A stretch of 64,000 nucleotides of DNA from Candidatus Mediterraneibacter quadrami (GTDB lineage: Bacteria; Bacillota; Clostridia; Lachnospirales; Lachnospiraceae). The stretch's first letter is position 1. Each line of letters opens with the position of its first letter. The stretch is taken from contig DWUU01000015.1 of assembly GCA_019120575.1 (NCBI GenBank), forward strand, positions 1-64,000, in the 5' to 3' direction. Both the position numbers and the translations under genes were made by a program. This document shows positions 40,098-49,693 of the stretch, one piece after another. The notes beneath the pieces are model-generated. The model searched no databases. It saw nothing but the letters and a program-made list of their open reading frames with translations, and had not been told where the DNA came from.

Positions 40098-41330
40098 ATG
40101 AGCAAAGAAAAAGTTGTTCTGGCCTATTCAGGCGGACTTGATACAACAGCCATCATTCCGTGGCTGAAAGAGACATTCGGTTATGACGTGATCTGCTGCT
40201 GCATTGACTGCGGTCAGGGCGAAGAACTGGACGGACTGGACGAGCGCGCAAAGCTCTCCGGCGCTTCCAAATTATATATCGAAAATATCGTTGATGAATT
40301 CGCCGAAGATTTCATCATGCCCTGTGTAAAAGCCGGCGCTGTGTATGAAAACGCCTATCTGCTCGGAACGTCCATGGCACGTCCCGCCATCGCGAAGAAA
40401 CTGGTGGAGATCGCACGTAAGGAAGGCGCAGTTGCCATCTGCCACGGCGCGACAGGAAAAGGAAACGATCAGATCCGTTTTGAGCTTGGCATCAAAGCCC
40501 TCGCTCCGGATATTAAAATCATTGCTCCGTGGCGCATGACCGATCTCTGGACCATGCAGTCCCGAGAAGATGAGATCGCATACTGCAAAGCCCACGGCAT
40601 CGATCTTCCCTTTGATACAAAGCACAGCTACAGCCGCGACCGCAACCTCTGGCACATCAGCCATGAAGGTCTGGAGCTGGAGGATCCGTCCGTGGAGCCG
40701 AACTACGATGATCTGCTCGTATTAAGCGTATCTCCGGAACATGCACCGGATGAACCGGAATATGTGACCATGACATTCGAAGCCGGCGTGCCGAAGACCA
40801 TCAACGGCAAATCTATGAAAGTCGCTGACATCATCAAAGAGTTGAACCGTCTGGGCGGAAAACACGGCATCGGCATCGTTGACATCGTAGAGAACCGTGT
40901 CGTCGGTATGAAATCCCGCGGCGTATACGAGACACCGGGCGGAACGATCCTCATGGCCGCGCATCAGCAGCTGGAAGAGCTGATCCTTGACCGGGCGACA
41001 TACGAAGTGAAGAAAGACATCGGAAACAAGCTCGCCCAGGTCGTATACGAAGGGAAATGGTTTACCCCGCTGTGCGAGGCGCTCCGCGCTTTCGTGGAAG
41101 TAACGCAGCAGTATGTGACCGGCGAAGTGAAATTCAAGCTGTACAAGGGCAACATTATCAAGGCCGGCGAGACTTCCCCGTACTCACTCTACAGCGAGTC
41201 ACTGGCAAGCTTCACCACAGGCGATATGTACGATCACCACGACGCCGACGGATTCATTACCCTGTTCGGACTGCCGCTGAAGGTCCGCGCCATGAAAATG
41301 CTGGAGCATACAAAAGAAAATCAGAAATAA
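40098..41330 (+). CDS. argG: Argininosuccinate synthase
   Basis: ATP-dependent condensation of citrulline and aspartate. The 410 residues start with the PP-loop AYSGGLDTTA (9-18) and contain the family segments GATGKGNDQIRFE (near 115-127) and YSRDRNLWHIS (near 178-188). CAGGAGG precedes the ATG. It stands apart from the argCJBD operon, with no argH beside it, and ends at a bidirectional terminator shared with the opposing peptidase gene. Confidence 0.98.
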   Translation: MSKEKVVLAYSGGLDTTAIIPWLKETFGYDVICCCIDCGQGEELDGLDERAKLSGASKLYIENIVDEFAEDFIMPCVKAGAVYENAYLLGTSMARPAIAKKLVEIARKEGAVAICHGATGKGNDQIRFELGIKALAPDIKIIAPWRMTDLWTMQSREDEIAYCKAHGIDLPFDTKHSYSRDRNLWHISHEGLELEDPSVEPNYDDLLVLSVSPEHAPDEPEYVTMTFEAGVPKTINGKSMKVADIIKELNRLGGKHGIGIVDIVENRVVGMKSRGVYETPGGTILMAAHQQLEELILDRATYEVKKDIGNKLAQVVYEGKWFTPLCEALRAFVEVTQQYVTGEVKFKLYKGNIIKAGETSPYSLYSESLASFTTGDMYDHHDADGFITLFGLPLKVRAMKMLEHTKENQK

Positions 41331-41348
41331 ATATAAGACAGATAAAAC

Positions 41349-41375
41349 GAGGACGGTTCCATTCGAGCCGTCCTC
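41349..41375. terminator. Bidirectional terminator between argG and the C39-like peptidase gene
   Basis: Perfect 8-bp stem GAGGACGG (41349-41356) with CCGTCCTC (41368-41375). Pyrimidine-rich DNA follows on the plus strand and TTTT on the minus strand, so it can serve both convergent genes. Confidence 0.8.
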
Positions 41376-41382
41376 TCTCTTT

Positions 41383-42201
41383 CTAATTTAATGTAAACAC
41401 CCAGAGATTATTGATCTGATACTCCAACCGGTCATAGTCCCACAACTTCTCACTCCGCTTGCGGCTGTTCGGATCATTGACCCGGATCTTTCCGTCTTCC
41501 ACGCCCGTCAGCACAATAAAATGTCCTGTTGTCGTAAAATCTCCCGGACGCATGCTGCAGATGATCGGATGTCCGGCCTCCAGTTCTGAAAACACGGCGC
41601 TTTCATCAAGTCCAAGTTCTACGCCGCAGATACCAAAATGCGCTGCTCCTTCCGTCATCAGTGTCCAGCTCGTTCCCGAATCGCCCGCGTAATATCCGTT
41701 GTCCGCTGAATACCGGGCCACTTCATACGGCGTGATTGTATTGTCCCCGGTCAGCCCCGCAGCCACCATGGCAACGGCAGTCGGCCCGCAGCCGTTCACC
41801 GCGATCATTTTGTCCCCGTACAGACCATACCCCCAGCGTTCATCCCACTGAAGGAGAAGGGGAATCTCGTCCGGCGTCAGATCTCCGACCGTCTCTGCAG
41901 GCGGCAGATCCTTCTTCTCCGGATAGTCAAGCACAAAGTCCGCCGCTTCCTCATTTCCCCGGACCAGATCAACCAGTTCGTCCGGATACTGTTCCCGGTT
42001 CATCAGAATCTCTCTGACCTTCCCGTTCGTAAATACTGCCGTGGTAAAACCGCTGCCTCCTGCTATCCTGTCCTTCACGCGCATCCCTGTCAGGATCACC
42101 AGGATGATCAGAAACAGGCCAAGACATCTTCTCAGAAAACGCCGTTTTTTATATCTTCTTTTATATCGGTACGGCCGCTCTGATTCATATTCTTCCCACA
42201 T
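41383..42201 (-). CDS. Membrane-anchored C39-like (papain-like) peptidase
   Basis: Predicted extracytoplasmic cysteine peptidase of 272 residues. A basic N-terminus (RYKRRYKKRRFLRRC) leads into one membrane segment (about 27-43). After a linker comes a peptidase_C39_2 domain (about 110-272), with catalytic Cys in NGCGPTAVAMV (near 135-145), His in TTGHFIVLTG (near 229-238) and the third residue in RVNDPNS. No ABC transporter is fused or adjacent, so it is unlikely to be a classical bacteriocin leader peptidase; targets are unknown. AAGGAGG precedes the ATG. Confidence 0.9.
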   Translation of the reverse strand: MWEEYESERPYRYKRRYKKRRFLRRCLGLFLIILVILTGMRVKDRIAGGSGFTTAVFTNGKVREILMNREQYPDELVDLVRGNEEAADFVLDYPEKKDLPPAETVGDLTPDEIPLLLQWDERWGYGLYGDKMIAVNGCGPTAVAMVAAGLTGDNTITPYEVARYSADNGYYAGDSGTSWTLMTEGAAHFGICGVELGLDESAVFSELEAGHPIICSMRPGDFTTTGHFIVLTGVEDGKIRVNDPNSRKRSEKLWDYDRLEYQINNLWVFTLN

Positions 42202-42395
42202 GGATTTTCTTCCTCCTTATCTTCTCCCGGACCTGTGTTCAAGTCCGGCTTTCAGATCATAAGAAGATTATAGCCATGTGTTCCGAAAGATTTTGAGAAA
42301 GCTTTATTAAGATTTGCATTCCAAAATTTTAAAAAATTCTGTATATATTTCCCGTCTTTTACATATGCTGTCAGAAACATCTGCATGGAGGAAGT

Positions 42396-43103
42396 ATGGA
42401 ACCAAAGATCGGAATCATTGTCTGCGGCTTTGACGGCGACCGCCAGTTCATCCCAAATGCATACATCCAGTCCGTCCGCTACTCAAAAGGGCTACCGCTG
42501 GTGCTTCCGGTTGTGCGAAGCGACCGCCTCATCGGAGAATATACCAGGCTCTGCGACGGTTTTCTATTTTGCGGCGGCAAAGACATCACGCCGCTCCTGT
42601 TCGGGGAAGAACCCTGCCGCGGAAACGGAAATACAGATATCACCGTTGACCTGTTCCAGATCCGTCTTTTAAAACAGATCCTCAGCTCAGGCAAACCCGT
42701 CCTGGCCATCTGCCGCGGCATGCAGATCCTGAATGCAGCCTGCGGAGGAACGATCTGGCAGGATCTCTCGCTGGCTCCCGGTCATACACCGGATCACATG
42801 CAGAAAACCGTATCACACAGCGAGGCAAGCCACCGAATCCGTACGGAGCGCGGAAGTCTGATCCGGGAATATTTCGGCCCACAGTTCACCGTAAACAGCT
42901 TGCATCACCAGGCCATCAACACGCCAGGAACCGGCATACATGTAAGCGCCCGGGCAAAAGGCAGTACAATTGCGGCCATCGAACTTGAAAAACACCCTTT
43001 TGCCGTCGGTGTGCAGTGGCATCCGGAATGTATGTACCGGACATCCCCGGAAACGCGGACTCTTTTCCGTGAATTTGTATTCCGGTCCAGCGTCAATTTG
43101 TGA
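42396..43103 (+). CDS. Class I glutamine amidotransferase-like hydrolase (gamma-glutamyl-GABA hydrolase family, peptidase C26)
   Basis: Predicted gamma-glutamyl hydrolase of the PuuD type, 235 residues. The nucleophile Cys is in AICRGMQILN (near 103-112) and the His-Glu pair in VGVQWHPECM (near 206-215). In E. coli PuuD releases GABA from gamma-glutamyl-GABA in putrescine breakdown; no other puu genes are here, so the substrate is uncertain. GGAGGAAGT precedes the ATG. It faces the YczE-like gene across a perfect 61-bp palindrome. Confidence 0.92.
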   Translation: MEPKIGIIVCGFDGDRQFIPNAYIQSVRYSKGLPLVLPVVRSDRLIGEYTRLCDGFLFCGGKDITPLLFGEEPCRGNGNTDITVDLFQIRLLKQILSSGKPVLAICRGMQILNAACGGTIWQDLSLAPGHTPDHMQKTVSHSEASHRIRTERGSLIREYFGPQFTVNSLHHQAINTPGTGIHVSARAKGSTIAAIELEKHPFAVGVQWHPECMYRTSPETRTLFREFVFRSSVNL

Positions 43104-43164
43104 AAAAAGTGTGAACCGGGACGTAGTAAAATTGAATTTTACTACGTCCCGGTTCACACTTTTT
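43104..43164. repeat. GGGACGTAG palindromic element, copy C, placed as a bidirectional terminator
   Basis: A 61-bp perfect palindrome centred on 43134. It starts one base after the amidotransferase stop and reaches into the stop codon of the opposing gene. The core GGGACGTAGTAAAATT is the same as in copies A and B, and the A/T ends give a T-run in both directions, as for an intrinsic terminator. Confidence 0.92.
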
Positions 43165-43831
43165 ATTCCTCACGCAGGATGGCCTGCACGCATTTTTTTG
43201 TCTTCGGCAGCCAGAACTGGACCAGCGGACCGGTCAGAAATACCGCCACAACCGTACCGGCGCCCACGGTTCCGCCCAGGATGTATCCGAGCACAACGAA
43301 GAACAGATCGCACCCCACTCTCACCCAGCGGAATTCTACTTTTTCGATCTTATCGGACAGGATCACAGCCACCAGGTCATTGGGGCCTGTTCCTGCGTTG
43401 CTGTTGATGACGATGGACATGCCCGCCGCAAGGATCACGCAGCCAAGCAACATGCTGATGATGCGGACAGCCATGGCGGAGTCCGCGTTAATGTAATCGC
43501 CCAGAAGCCAGGTAAACAGATCAATGATCGGCCCGCCGCAGAACGCGCATACGACAGTCCCGGGCTTTACATAACCTTTCGTGGTCAGCAGCATGACGAC
43601 CATCAGAATGCACAGCACGATCACATGGACCGTTCCAACCGTCAGCCCGAATACACGGGACAGACCCTGGATGAACACGGTGAAGGTATCTGTCCCCAGC
43701 TCCGACAGAAGAAATAATGTGACGCCGAGGTGGGCAACCGCCAGTCCGACCAGCAGGATGACCAGCGCCTTCGCCCAGACCGCCGCATTCCGCCCGGATG
43801 TGTCAGATGCAAATTTTTCTTTCTTTCCCAT
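43163..43831 (-). CDS. YczE/YitT-like integral membrane protein
   Basis: 222-residue membrane protein with about five hydrophobic segments. The INSNAGTGPNDLVAVILSDK region (near 155-174) and the LGTDTFTVFIQGLS region near the N-terminus are shared with YczE-type proteins; function is not known in general. I chose ATG 43831 because GGGGAG lies 5 nt upstream; ATG codons at 43852 and 43843 lack a site. Its stop codon touches the palindrome at 43104-43164. Confidence 0.82.
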   Translation of the reverse strand: MGKKEKFASDTSGRNAAVWAKALVILLVGLAVAHLGVTLFLLSELGTDTFTVFIQGLSRVFGLTVGTVHVIVLCILMVVMLLTTKGYVKPGTVVCAFCGGPIIDLFTWLLGDYINADSAMAVRIISMLLGCVILAAGMSIVINSNAGTGPNDLVAVILSDKIEKVEFRWVRVGCDLFFVVLGYILGGTVGAGTVVAVFLTGPLVQFWLPKTKKCVQAILREE

Positions 43832-43865
43832 AACGCTCCCCATTCCTTTCATTATCTGAAATAAT

Positions 43866-43906
43866 AAAAATTCCGCTCCACATTTTCAGTCAATCGCGGA
43901 GCGGAA
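43866..43906 (-). terminator. Terminator after rubredoxin
   Basis: Perfect 9-bp stem TTCCGCTCC (43871-43879) with GGAGCGGAA (43898-43906), followed on the minus strand by TTTTT. Confidence 0.88.
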
Positions 43907-43932
43907 ATCATATCATGTGTCAATGTATGGAA

Positions 43933-44094
43933 TTACTCAGTCTCTGAAAACTGATCCTTGCCTACGCCGCACAGCGGGCATACGAAATCTTCCGGCACAT
44001 CTTCCCATTTTGTGCCTGCCTCGATCCCGTTATCCGGATCGCCTGCTGCTTCATCATAAATGTAACCGCATACGTCACATACGTATTTTTTCAT
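43933..44094 (-). CDS. Rubredoxin
   Basis: Small iron-sulfur-free electron carrier with one Fe bound by four Cys. The 53-residue protein starts [15 protein letters not shown] and has the second knuckle [13 protein letters not shown], giving CxxC pairs at 6/9 and 39/42. [15 protein letters not shown] segment and the Trp are typical. It is monocistronic with its own terminator. Such rubredoxins serve oxygen/peroxide reduction in anaerobes; the partner is not in the window. The gene is short and easily missed by length-filtered gene calling. Confidence 0.97.
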   Translation of the reverse strand: MKKYVCDVCGYIYDEAAGDPDNGIEAGTKWEDVPEDFVCPLCGVGKDQFSETE

Positions 44095-44193
44095 CTGAAC
44101 CTACCTCCTGTACAGTTATAAATTTTCAGTGCTTTGCTGTTCTGTTCCGGAATTTTCATTCCTCAGATATCATACCATAATACACGGTCCTTT

Positions 44194-45342
44194 TCAATCG
44201 GATTTTCCGCCGTCGCCGCCGCTTTGTTCATGCAGCCCCAGGATCCCGCCAACCAGAATCTTTACATCATCGAAGATATAATCAAAGGCCCCGACCTGAC
44301 ACATATTGATGAGCACCATACCGATGGGCACTGCCAGGATCATCCAGAGGATCCCGCCCATCCGGTATCCGATATATAGGAGGATGAGCGTCACCAGCGG
44401 GTTCAGTCCCACGCTGTCGCCCACGAGCTTGGGCTGCAGCAGCTGGTGGACCGCCTGTGTGATCACGTAAATGATGACCAGCGCCACGGTCATTTTATAG
44501 TCGCCCATAAAGAATTTGTACACCGCCCAGGGGATCATCGCCGTCCCGGTTCCGAAAAAAGGAAGGAAATCGAGAAATGCGATCAGGAAAGCCACCAGCA
44601 CAAAGTAGCCGGTGCCAAGCATCCCCAGTCCTACAAGAAGGATCAGAAATACAATCACCATGATCTTAAACTGCGCCTTGAAGTATCCGCCCACCGCGTA
44701 CCGCAGATTATCCATCACAAGGGTCATCCGCTTCTGTACCGCTTCCGGCGCCACTTTCTTCATCCAGCCCAGCACTTCTTCCCGCTGTACGATAAAGAAA
44801 TACGCTGAGAGTACAGACACCAGGAAAGAGATCAGATAGTAAGGCACCCGTCTGGCGATATTGCCGGCAGCCGTGACCGTCGGCTCGCTGATATTGGACA
44901 CCAGATCCCCCATGTACTGATCCAGATTCTCCACCATGGTTGTCCAGCCGTTCTGAACCCCTTTCGGAAGGCGCTCAAAGATCCCGTACAATGTATCCCC
45001 GATCTGACGCAGCCCGGCTTCCAGCTGGGCGTACATCTCCGGGAAATTCCGGATCAGAGAACTGATCTCCACTGCGAGACGGCTGATCCCGAAGTAAAGT
45101 GCCAGTACGATGGCCGCAAGGACCATGATAACGATCAGCGCTGATCCGAGTTTTTTAACGATCTTCAGCCGTTTCTCCAGCCAGTTTACAAGGGGAGCCG
45201 CGATCGCTGCGATGATCCATCCCACCACAAAGGGGATGAAGAATCCGAGCAGCTTCCATCCGATGATCACAAATGCAACGGTGGCTGTGATGCTGAACAA
45301 CAGGCGCAGCGCCACCTGCCAGTAAGGGCGGTTATTATTCAT
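44194..45342 (-). CDS. AI-2E family (YtvI/TqsA-like) membrane transporter
   Basis: Polytopic membrane protein of 382 residues of the AI-2E transporter family, with the conserved LDFLPFFGTGTAMIPWA segment (near 260-276) and LVGDSVGLNPLVTLI (near 312-326). Members range from AI-2 exporters to Na+/H+ antiporters, so the substrate should not be assumed. Its start overlaps the engB stop by 8 bp, making it the last gene of the tig-clpP-clpX-lon-engB string. Confidence 0.92.
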   Translation of the reverse strand: MNNNRPYWQVALRLLFSITATVAFVIIGWKLLGFFIPFVVGWIIAAIAAPLVNWLEKRLKIVKKLGSALIVIMVLAAIVLALYFGISRLAVEISSLIRNFPEMYAQLEAGLRQIGDTLYGIFERLPKGVQNGWTTMVENLDQYMGDLVSNISEPTVTAAGNIARRVPYYLISFLVSVLSAYFFIVQREEVLGWMKKVAPEAVQKRMTLVMDNLRYAVGGYFKAQFKIMVIVFLILLVGLGMLGTGYFVLVAFLIAFLDFLPFFGTGTAMIPWAVYKFFMGDYKMTVALVIIYVITQAVHQLLQPKLVGDSVGLNPLVTLILLYIGYRMGGILWMILAVPIGMVLINMCQVGAFDYIFDDVKILVGGILGLHEQSGGDGGKSD

Positions 45343-45946
45343 TCTCTTCCTCCGGAGTCAGACTTAAACATTCTTTTTCGATCAGTTCCCAGATCTCATC
45401 CCGCCCCTGCTTCGTCTGTGAAGAGAAGGGGATCACTTTCGTTCCCGGGACAAGATCAAGACCTTCTTTTAACATTTTAACATGTTTTTGCACCTGGGAG
45501 CGTTTTATTTTATCAAGTTTTGTCGCAATGATGATGGGGTTGTACCCCTGCTCCACCACCCACTTATACATCATCCGGTCATTGGCCGACGGATCGTGCC
45601 GGATATCAATGAGCAGGAACACGGCTTTAAGCTGCGCCGAACCGTGAAGGTAGCGCTCGATCATCTTTCCCCAGCGTTCCTTCTCTCTCTCGGACACTCT
45701 GGCATAGCCGTATCCCGGCAGATCGACCAGATACATCTCGTCATTGATATTGTAGAAATTGATCGTCTGCGTTTTGCCCGGCGTGGCGGAGATCCGCGCA
45801 TAGGACTTCCGGTTCATCAGCGCGTTGATCAGGGACGATTTTCCCACGTTTGATTTTCCGGCAAAAGCCACCTCGGGCTTGTCATTTTCCGGCAGCGTGC
45901 TCGTGACGCCGCAAACGGTTTCCAGATTGATACTTCGTATTACCAT
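45335..45946 (-). CDS. engB: Ribosome biogenesis GTP-binding protein EngB (YsxC/YihA)
   Basis: Essential GTPase in 50S ribosome assembly, 203 residues. The G motifs are GKSNVGKSSLINAL (near 30-43), DLPGYGYA (near 74-81) and ATKLDKI (near 141-147). It lies 11 bp after lon, a common order in Firmicutes, with a clear AAAGGAG site at the ATG. Confidence 0.98.
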   Translation of the reverse strand: MVIRSINLETVCGVTSTLPENDKPEVAFAGKSNVGKSSLINALMNRKSYARISATPGKTQTINFYNINDEMYLVDLPGYGYARVSEREKERWGKMIERYLHGSAQLKAVFLLIDIRHDPSANDRMMYKWVVEQGYNPIIIATKLDKIKRSQVQKHVKMLKEGLDLVPGTKVIPFSSQTKQGRDEIWELIEKECLSLTPEEENE

Positions 45947-45957
45947 CTTCTTCTCCT

Positions 45958-48288
45958 TTATTCGGGATCTGCTGACGCCAGTGCTTCTTTTAATACTTCC
46001 GTCATCGTCTCCACGGGAATGATCTCCAGCCCCTTTGTGATCTCAGACGACAGTTCTTCCACGTCCGGCACATTTTCCTTTGGCACAAGCACGGTCCGGA
46101 TCCCTGCGCTCTTCGCCGCCAGGAGTTTCTCTTTGAGTCCGCCGATGGGCAGGACCCGTCCCCGGAGCGTGATCTCGCCGGTCATGGCCAGATCCGCACG
46201 GACTTTTGTCTCTGTGACCGCGGACAGGATCGCCGTGGCCATGGTGATCCCGGCGGAAGGTCCGTCTTTCGGGACTGCGCCCTCCGGAATATGTACATGC
46301 ACGTCATGTTTCTCAAAGAAATCATCGGCTATGCCGTAATTTCTGCTGATCGAACGGATATAGCTGATGCCGGCCCGGGCGGATTCCTTCATTACGTCGC
46401 CCATCTGTCCTGTGAGGAGAAGCTCCCCGCTTCCCGGCATCACATTCACCTCGATCTGCAGCGTATCGCCGCCCACGCTCGTCCATGCCAGTCCCCGGAC
46501 GATCCCGGTTTCCGGCGCCGGGTTGACCATCTGATAAGTATATTTCTCCCGGCCGAGGAATTTCTGGATATTGCGGTCTGTCACACTGATCTTTTCTCTT
46601 CCTTCGGTCAGGATCTCTTTGGCCGCCTTCCGGCATACGTTGCCGATCTCCCGCTCCAGCTGACGGACGCCGGCTTCCTTCGTATAGTTGCGGGCCATCT
46701 TCCAGATCGCCTTTTTGCTGAAAGACAGCTGCTCTGCAGACAGGCCGTGGCGCTCCAACTGCTTGGGCACCAGATGTTCCATGGCGATATGAAGCTTCTC
46801 ATTCTCGGTATAGCTGCTGATCTCGATCACTTCCATACGGTCCAGAAGGGGCCTCGGAATCATCTGCAGGGTATTGGCCGTCGTGATAAACATAACCTCC
46901 GAGAGATCCAGCGGCACCTCCAGATAATGGTCACGGAACCGGCTGTTCTGCTCACTGTCCAGCACTTCCAGAAGGGCGGAGAAGGTATCCCCCTTATAGT
47001 CTGTACTTACTTTATCGATTTCATCCAGCAGCATCACCGGATTCTTCACCCCTGCGGTCCGGATGCCGGCTGCAATGCGTCCGGGCATGGCGCCCACATA
47101 GGTCTTCCGGTGGCCGCGGATCTCCGCCTCGTCCCGGACGCCGCCCAGCGAAATGCGGACATAGGGTTTCTTCATGGCCCTTGCAAGAGACCGGGCGATC
47201 GACGTCTTGCCGGTTCCCGGCGGCCCGGCCAGGCAGAGGATCGGGCTGTTCCCCTTCTTCGTCAGATTCCGGACGGCAAGGTATTCCAGAATCCGCTCTT
47301 TCACCTGTTCCAGCCCGTAATGATCCTCGTCCAGGATCTGCTTTGCATAGCCAATGTCATGATTGTCTTTTGCCGCTTTATTCCAGGGCATCTCCAGAAG
47401 CGTCTCGATATAGGTCCGGATCACACCGCTCTCCGCCGGTGAATTCAGTGAACTCTTAAACCGGTTAATCTCCTTCTGAAGCTTCTCCTTTACTTCTTTC
47501 GGTGCTTTCAGCTTCTTCAGCTCATTTTCAAACTCTTCCGCATCGGATACTGTGGAATCTTCCCCCAGTTCCTCCCGGATCAGTTTGAGCTGCTCGCGCA
47601 GGATGTACTCCCGCTGATGGCGGTCCACCCGCTCCTTTACTTTCCTGCGGATCTCCTCTTTGATATTCATGATCTCCATCTCGTTGACGAGTCTGAACGC
47701 CAGCTTCTCATAGCGTTTCTGAAGATCCGTCTCGCTTAAAAGCTCCTGCTGGTCCGTATACTGGAGCGGGATGTTCGCCGCGATCTCATCCACCAGCCTG
47801 CGGAGCCCTTTAATCTCAACAAGCTGTGACACGGATTCCTTTGACATCTTCCCGTTTCTGGCCGCGAAATCGATCAGCATATCTTTGAGGCTCCGCTCCA
47901 TCGCCTCTGTGCTGACATCTTCCTCCGCATCATCGGATCCCTCATCGATCACCGCGACTTTCGCCCGCATGTATGGATCTTTATATTCAATTTCCTGAAG
48001 ACGTCCCCGGTGTTCTCCGGCAACCATAACCCTCAGGATCTGTTTCGGGAGACGGATGATCTGACGGACCTGCGCCACTGTACCGATCTCAAACACATCT
48101 TCCGCATCCGGATCTTCTGTATCAATGGAGCGCTGGGTGACCAGAAAGATCTCCTGCCCTTCCGCCATAGCCTCCTGAACCGCCGCAATGGACCGTTGCC
48201 TGCTCACATCGAAATGCACCACCATTTCCGGAAGGATTGTCATTCCCCGCAGCGGAACCATGGGCATGCTCTTTATCTCATTGTCCAT
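45958..48288 (-). CDS. lon: ATP-dependent protease La (Lon)
   Basis: Cytosolic AAA+ serine protease of 776 residues. The N-terminal substrate-binding domain starts MPMVPLRGMTILPEM (about 8-22). The AAA+ module has Walker A GPPGTGKTS (near 353-361) and Walker B MLLDEIDK. The proteolytic domain has the catalytic Ser in KDGPSAGITMATA (near 675-687) and the Lys further on. I chose ATG 48288, with GGAGGAAA upstream; an upstream in-frame codon at 48312 has no site. A hairpin-rich 99-bp gap separates it from clpX. Confidence 0.97.
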   Translation of the reverse strand: MDNEIKSMPMVPLRGMTILPEMVVHFDVSRQRSIAAVQEAMAEGQEIFLVTQRSIDTEDPDAEDVFEIGTVAQVRQIIRLPKQILRVMVAGEHRGRLQEIEYKDPYMRAKVAVIDEGSDDAEEDVSTEAMERSLKDMLIDFAARNGKMSKESVSQLVEIKGLRRLVDEIAANIPLQYTDQQELLSETDLQKRYEKLAFRLVNEMEIMNIKEEIRRKVKERVDRHQREYILREQLKLIREELGEDSTVSDAEEFENELKKLKAPKEVKEKLQKEINRFKSSLNSPAESGVIRTYIETLLEMPWNKAAKDNHDIGYAKQILDEDHYGLEQVKERILEYLAVRNLTKKGNSPILCLAGPPGTGKTSIARSLARAMKKPYVRISLGGVRDEAEIRGHRKTYVGAMPGRIAAGIRTAGVKNPVMLLDEIDKVSTDYKGDTFSALLEVLDSEQNSRFRDHYLEVPLDLSEVMFITTANTLQMIPRPLLDRMEVIEISSYTENEKLHIAMEHLVPKQLERHGLSAEQLSFSKKAIWKMARNYTKEAGVRQLEREIGNVCRKAAKEILTEGREKISVTDRNIQKFLGREKYTYQMVNPAPETGIVRGLAWTSVGGDTLQIEVNVMPGSGELLLTGQMGDVMKESARAGISYIRSISRNYGIADDFFEKHDVHVHIPEGAVPKDGPSAGITMATAILSAVTETKVRADLAMTGEITLRGRVLPIGGLKEKLLAAKSAGIRTVLVPKENVPDVEELSSEITKGLEIIPVETMTEVLKEALASADPE

Positions 48289-48311
48289 TCGATTTCCTCC
48301 TGAATACAGCA

Positions 48312-48352
48312 ATGCGGGCGCAGGCCGGAAATACTCCTGCTTGCACCCGCAT
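48312..48352 (-). other. Intercistronic hairpin between clpX and lon
   Basis: Stem around ATGCGGGCGCAGG (48312-48324) with CCTGCTTGCACCCGCAT (48336-48352), two small bulges, with no T-run after it. A second small stem ACGGC/GCCGT lies just upstream (near 48353-48369). Likely an mRNA stability or processing element rather than an intrinsic terminator. Confidence 0.6.
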
Positions 48353-48387
48353 AACGGCTTTGTCCGCCGTAATTATGCTTTTATAAT

Positions 48388-49659
48388 CTATGCGCTCTCT
48401 GATGTAAGAAAGGACTTGCGTTCCTCTCCGTCCCTCATGTAGAGCGGCTCGCCTTTTCCGAGCACTGCGTCTCTGGTAATCCGACACTCCTTGATCGTCT
48501 CATCGGACGGCACCTGGAACATTGTATCCATCATGATCTTTTCCATGATCGCGCGAAGTCCCCGGGCTCCGGTCTTTCTCGCCAGCGTCGTCTCCGCAAT
48601 GGCCGTCAGCGCATCCCGGTCGAAATCCAGCTTCACGCCATCCAGTTCCATCAGCTTCTGATACTGCTTCACGATCGCGCTCTTGGGCTCCGTAAGGATC
48701 CGGATCAGCGCCTCCTTATCCAGCAGTTCAAGGGAAACCGTAACCGGGAGACGTCCCACCAGCTCCGGGATCAGCCCGTATTTAACAAGATCCTGCGGCA
48801 GCACCTCGTGGAGCAGCACGTCCATATCATACTCATGCTTCTCCGCGATCTCTGCGTTGAAACCGATCGACTTCCGGTCCAGACGGGTCTCGATAATCTT
48901 GTCGATCCCCTCAAATGCTCCGCCGCAGATAAAGAGGATATTGGTCGTATCGATCTGGATCAGTTCCTGATGGGGATGCTTCCTTCCGCCCTGGGGCGGC
49001 ACGGAAGCCACCGTTCCTTCTATGATCTTCAGCAGCGCCTGCTGCACGCCCTCGCCCGACACATCACGGGTAATGGACGGATTCTCCGATTTTCTGGTGA
49101 TCTTATCGATCTCATCAATATAGATGATCCCGTGCTCCGCACGCTCGATATCGCCGTCCGCCGCCTGGATCACTTTCAGAAGGATATTCTCCACATCCTC
49201 GCCTACATATCCGGCTTCTGTCAGCGCTGTTGCATCCGCAATCGCGAACGGGACGTTCAGGATCTTCGCCAGCGTCTGCGCCAGAAGGGTCTTGCCGCAG
49301 CCGGTCGGTCCCAGCATCAGGATATTGCTCTTCTGCAGCTCCACGCCGAGATCCTGTTCCGCCATGATCCGTTTGTAATGATTGTACACCGCAACGGAAA
49401 GGACTTTCTTTGCCTCATCCTGCCCGATCACATAGTCGTCAAGAAATGCTTTCATCTCTTCGGGCGTCAGAAGATTTATGTCATTAAACGGAGCTTCGTC
49501 ATTATAATCCAGCTCTTCTTCGATGATCTCCGAGCAGATCGCCACGCAGTCATCGCAGATATAGGTGTTATTCGGACCCGCGATCAGTTTCCGCACCTGT
49601 GCCTGCGTCTTGCCGCAGAAAGAACATCTTACGACGTCATCCATCATTTTGCCTGCCAT
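48388..49659 (-). CDS. clpX: ATP-dependent Clp protease ATP-binding subunit ClpX
   Basis: AAA+ unfoldase that feeds ClpP, 423 residues from the chosen ATG. The N-terminal zinc domain has CSFCGKT and CDDCVAIC (near 11-37), Walker A is [12 protein letters not shown] (near 112-123), Walker B is [10 protein letters not shown], and the IGF-type ClpP-binding loop region appears as KSIGFNAE. I prefer ATG 49659 because GAGGTG lies 7 nt upstream; ATG 49665 is only 1 nt from it. 34 bp after clpP. Confidence 0.97.
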   Translation of the reverse strand: MAGKMMDDVVRCSFCGKTQAQVRKLIAGPNNTYICDDCVAICSEIIEEELDYNDEAPFNDINLLTPEEMKAFLDDYVIGQDEAKKVLSVAVYNHYKRIMAEQDLGVELQKSNILMLGPTGCGKTLLAQTLAKILNVPFAIADATALTEAGYVGEDVENILLKVIQAADGDIERAEHGIIYIDEIDKITRKSENPSITRDVSGEGVQQALLKIIEGTVASVPPQGGRKHPHQELIQIDTTNILFICGGAFEGIDKIIETRLDRKSIGFNAEIAEKHEYDMDVLLHEVLPQDLVKYGLIPELVGRLPVTVSLELLDKEALIRILTEPKSAIVKQYQKLMELDGVKLDFDRDALTAIAETTLARKTGARGLRAIMEKIMMDTMFQVPSDETIKECRITRDAVLGKGEPLYMRDGEERKSFLTSESA

Positions 49660-49693
49660 ACTCATTCACCTCATACATCAGCTTTGTGATTGA

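Noticed and set aside
44194..45342. Naming the AI-2E protein as an autoinducer-2 exporter
   Set aside because: The family is functionally mixed and no luxS or lsr gene is present, so only the family name is used.
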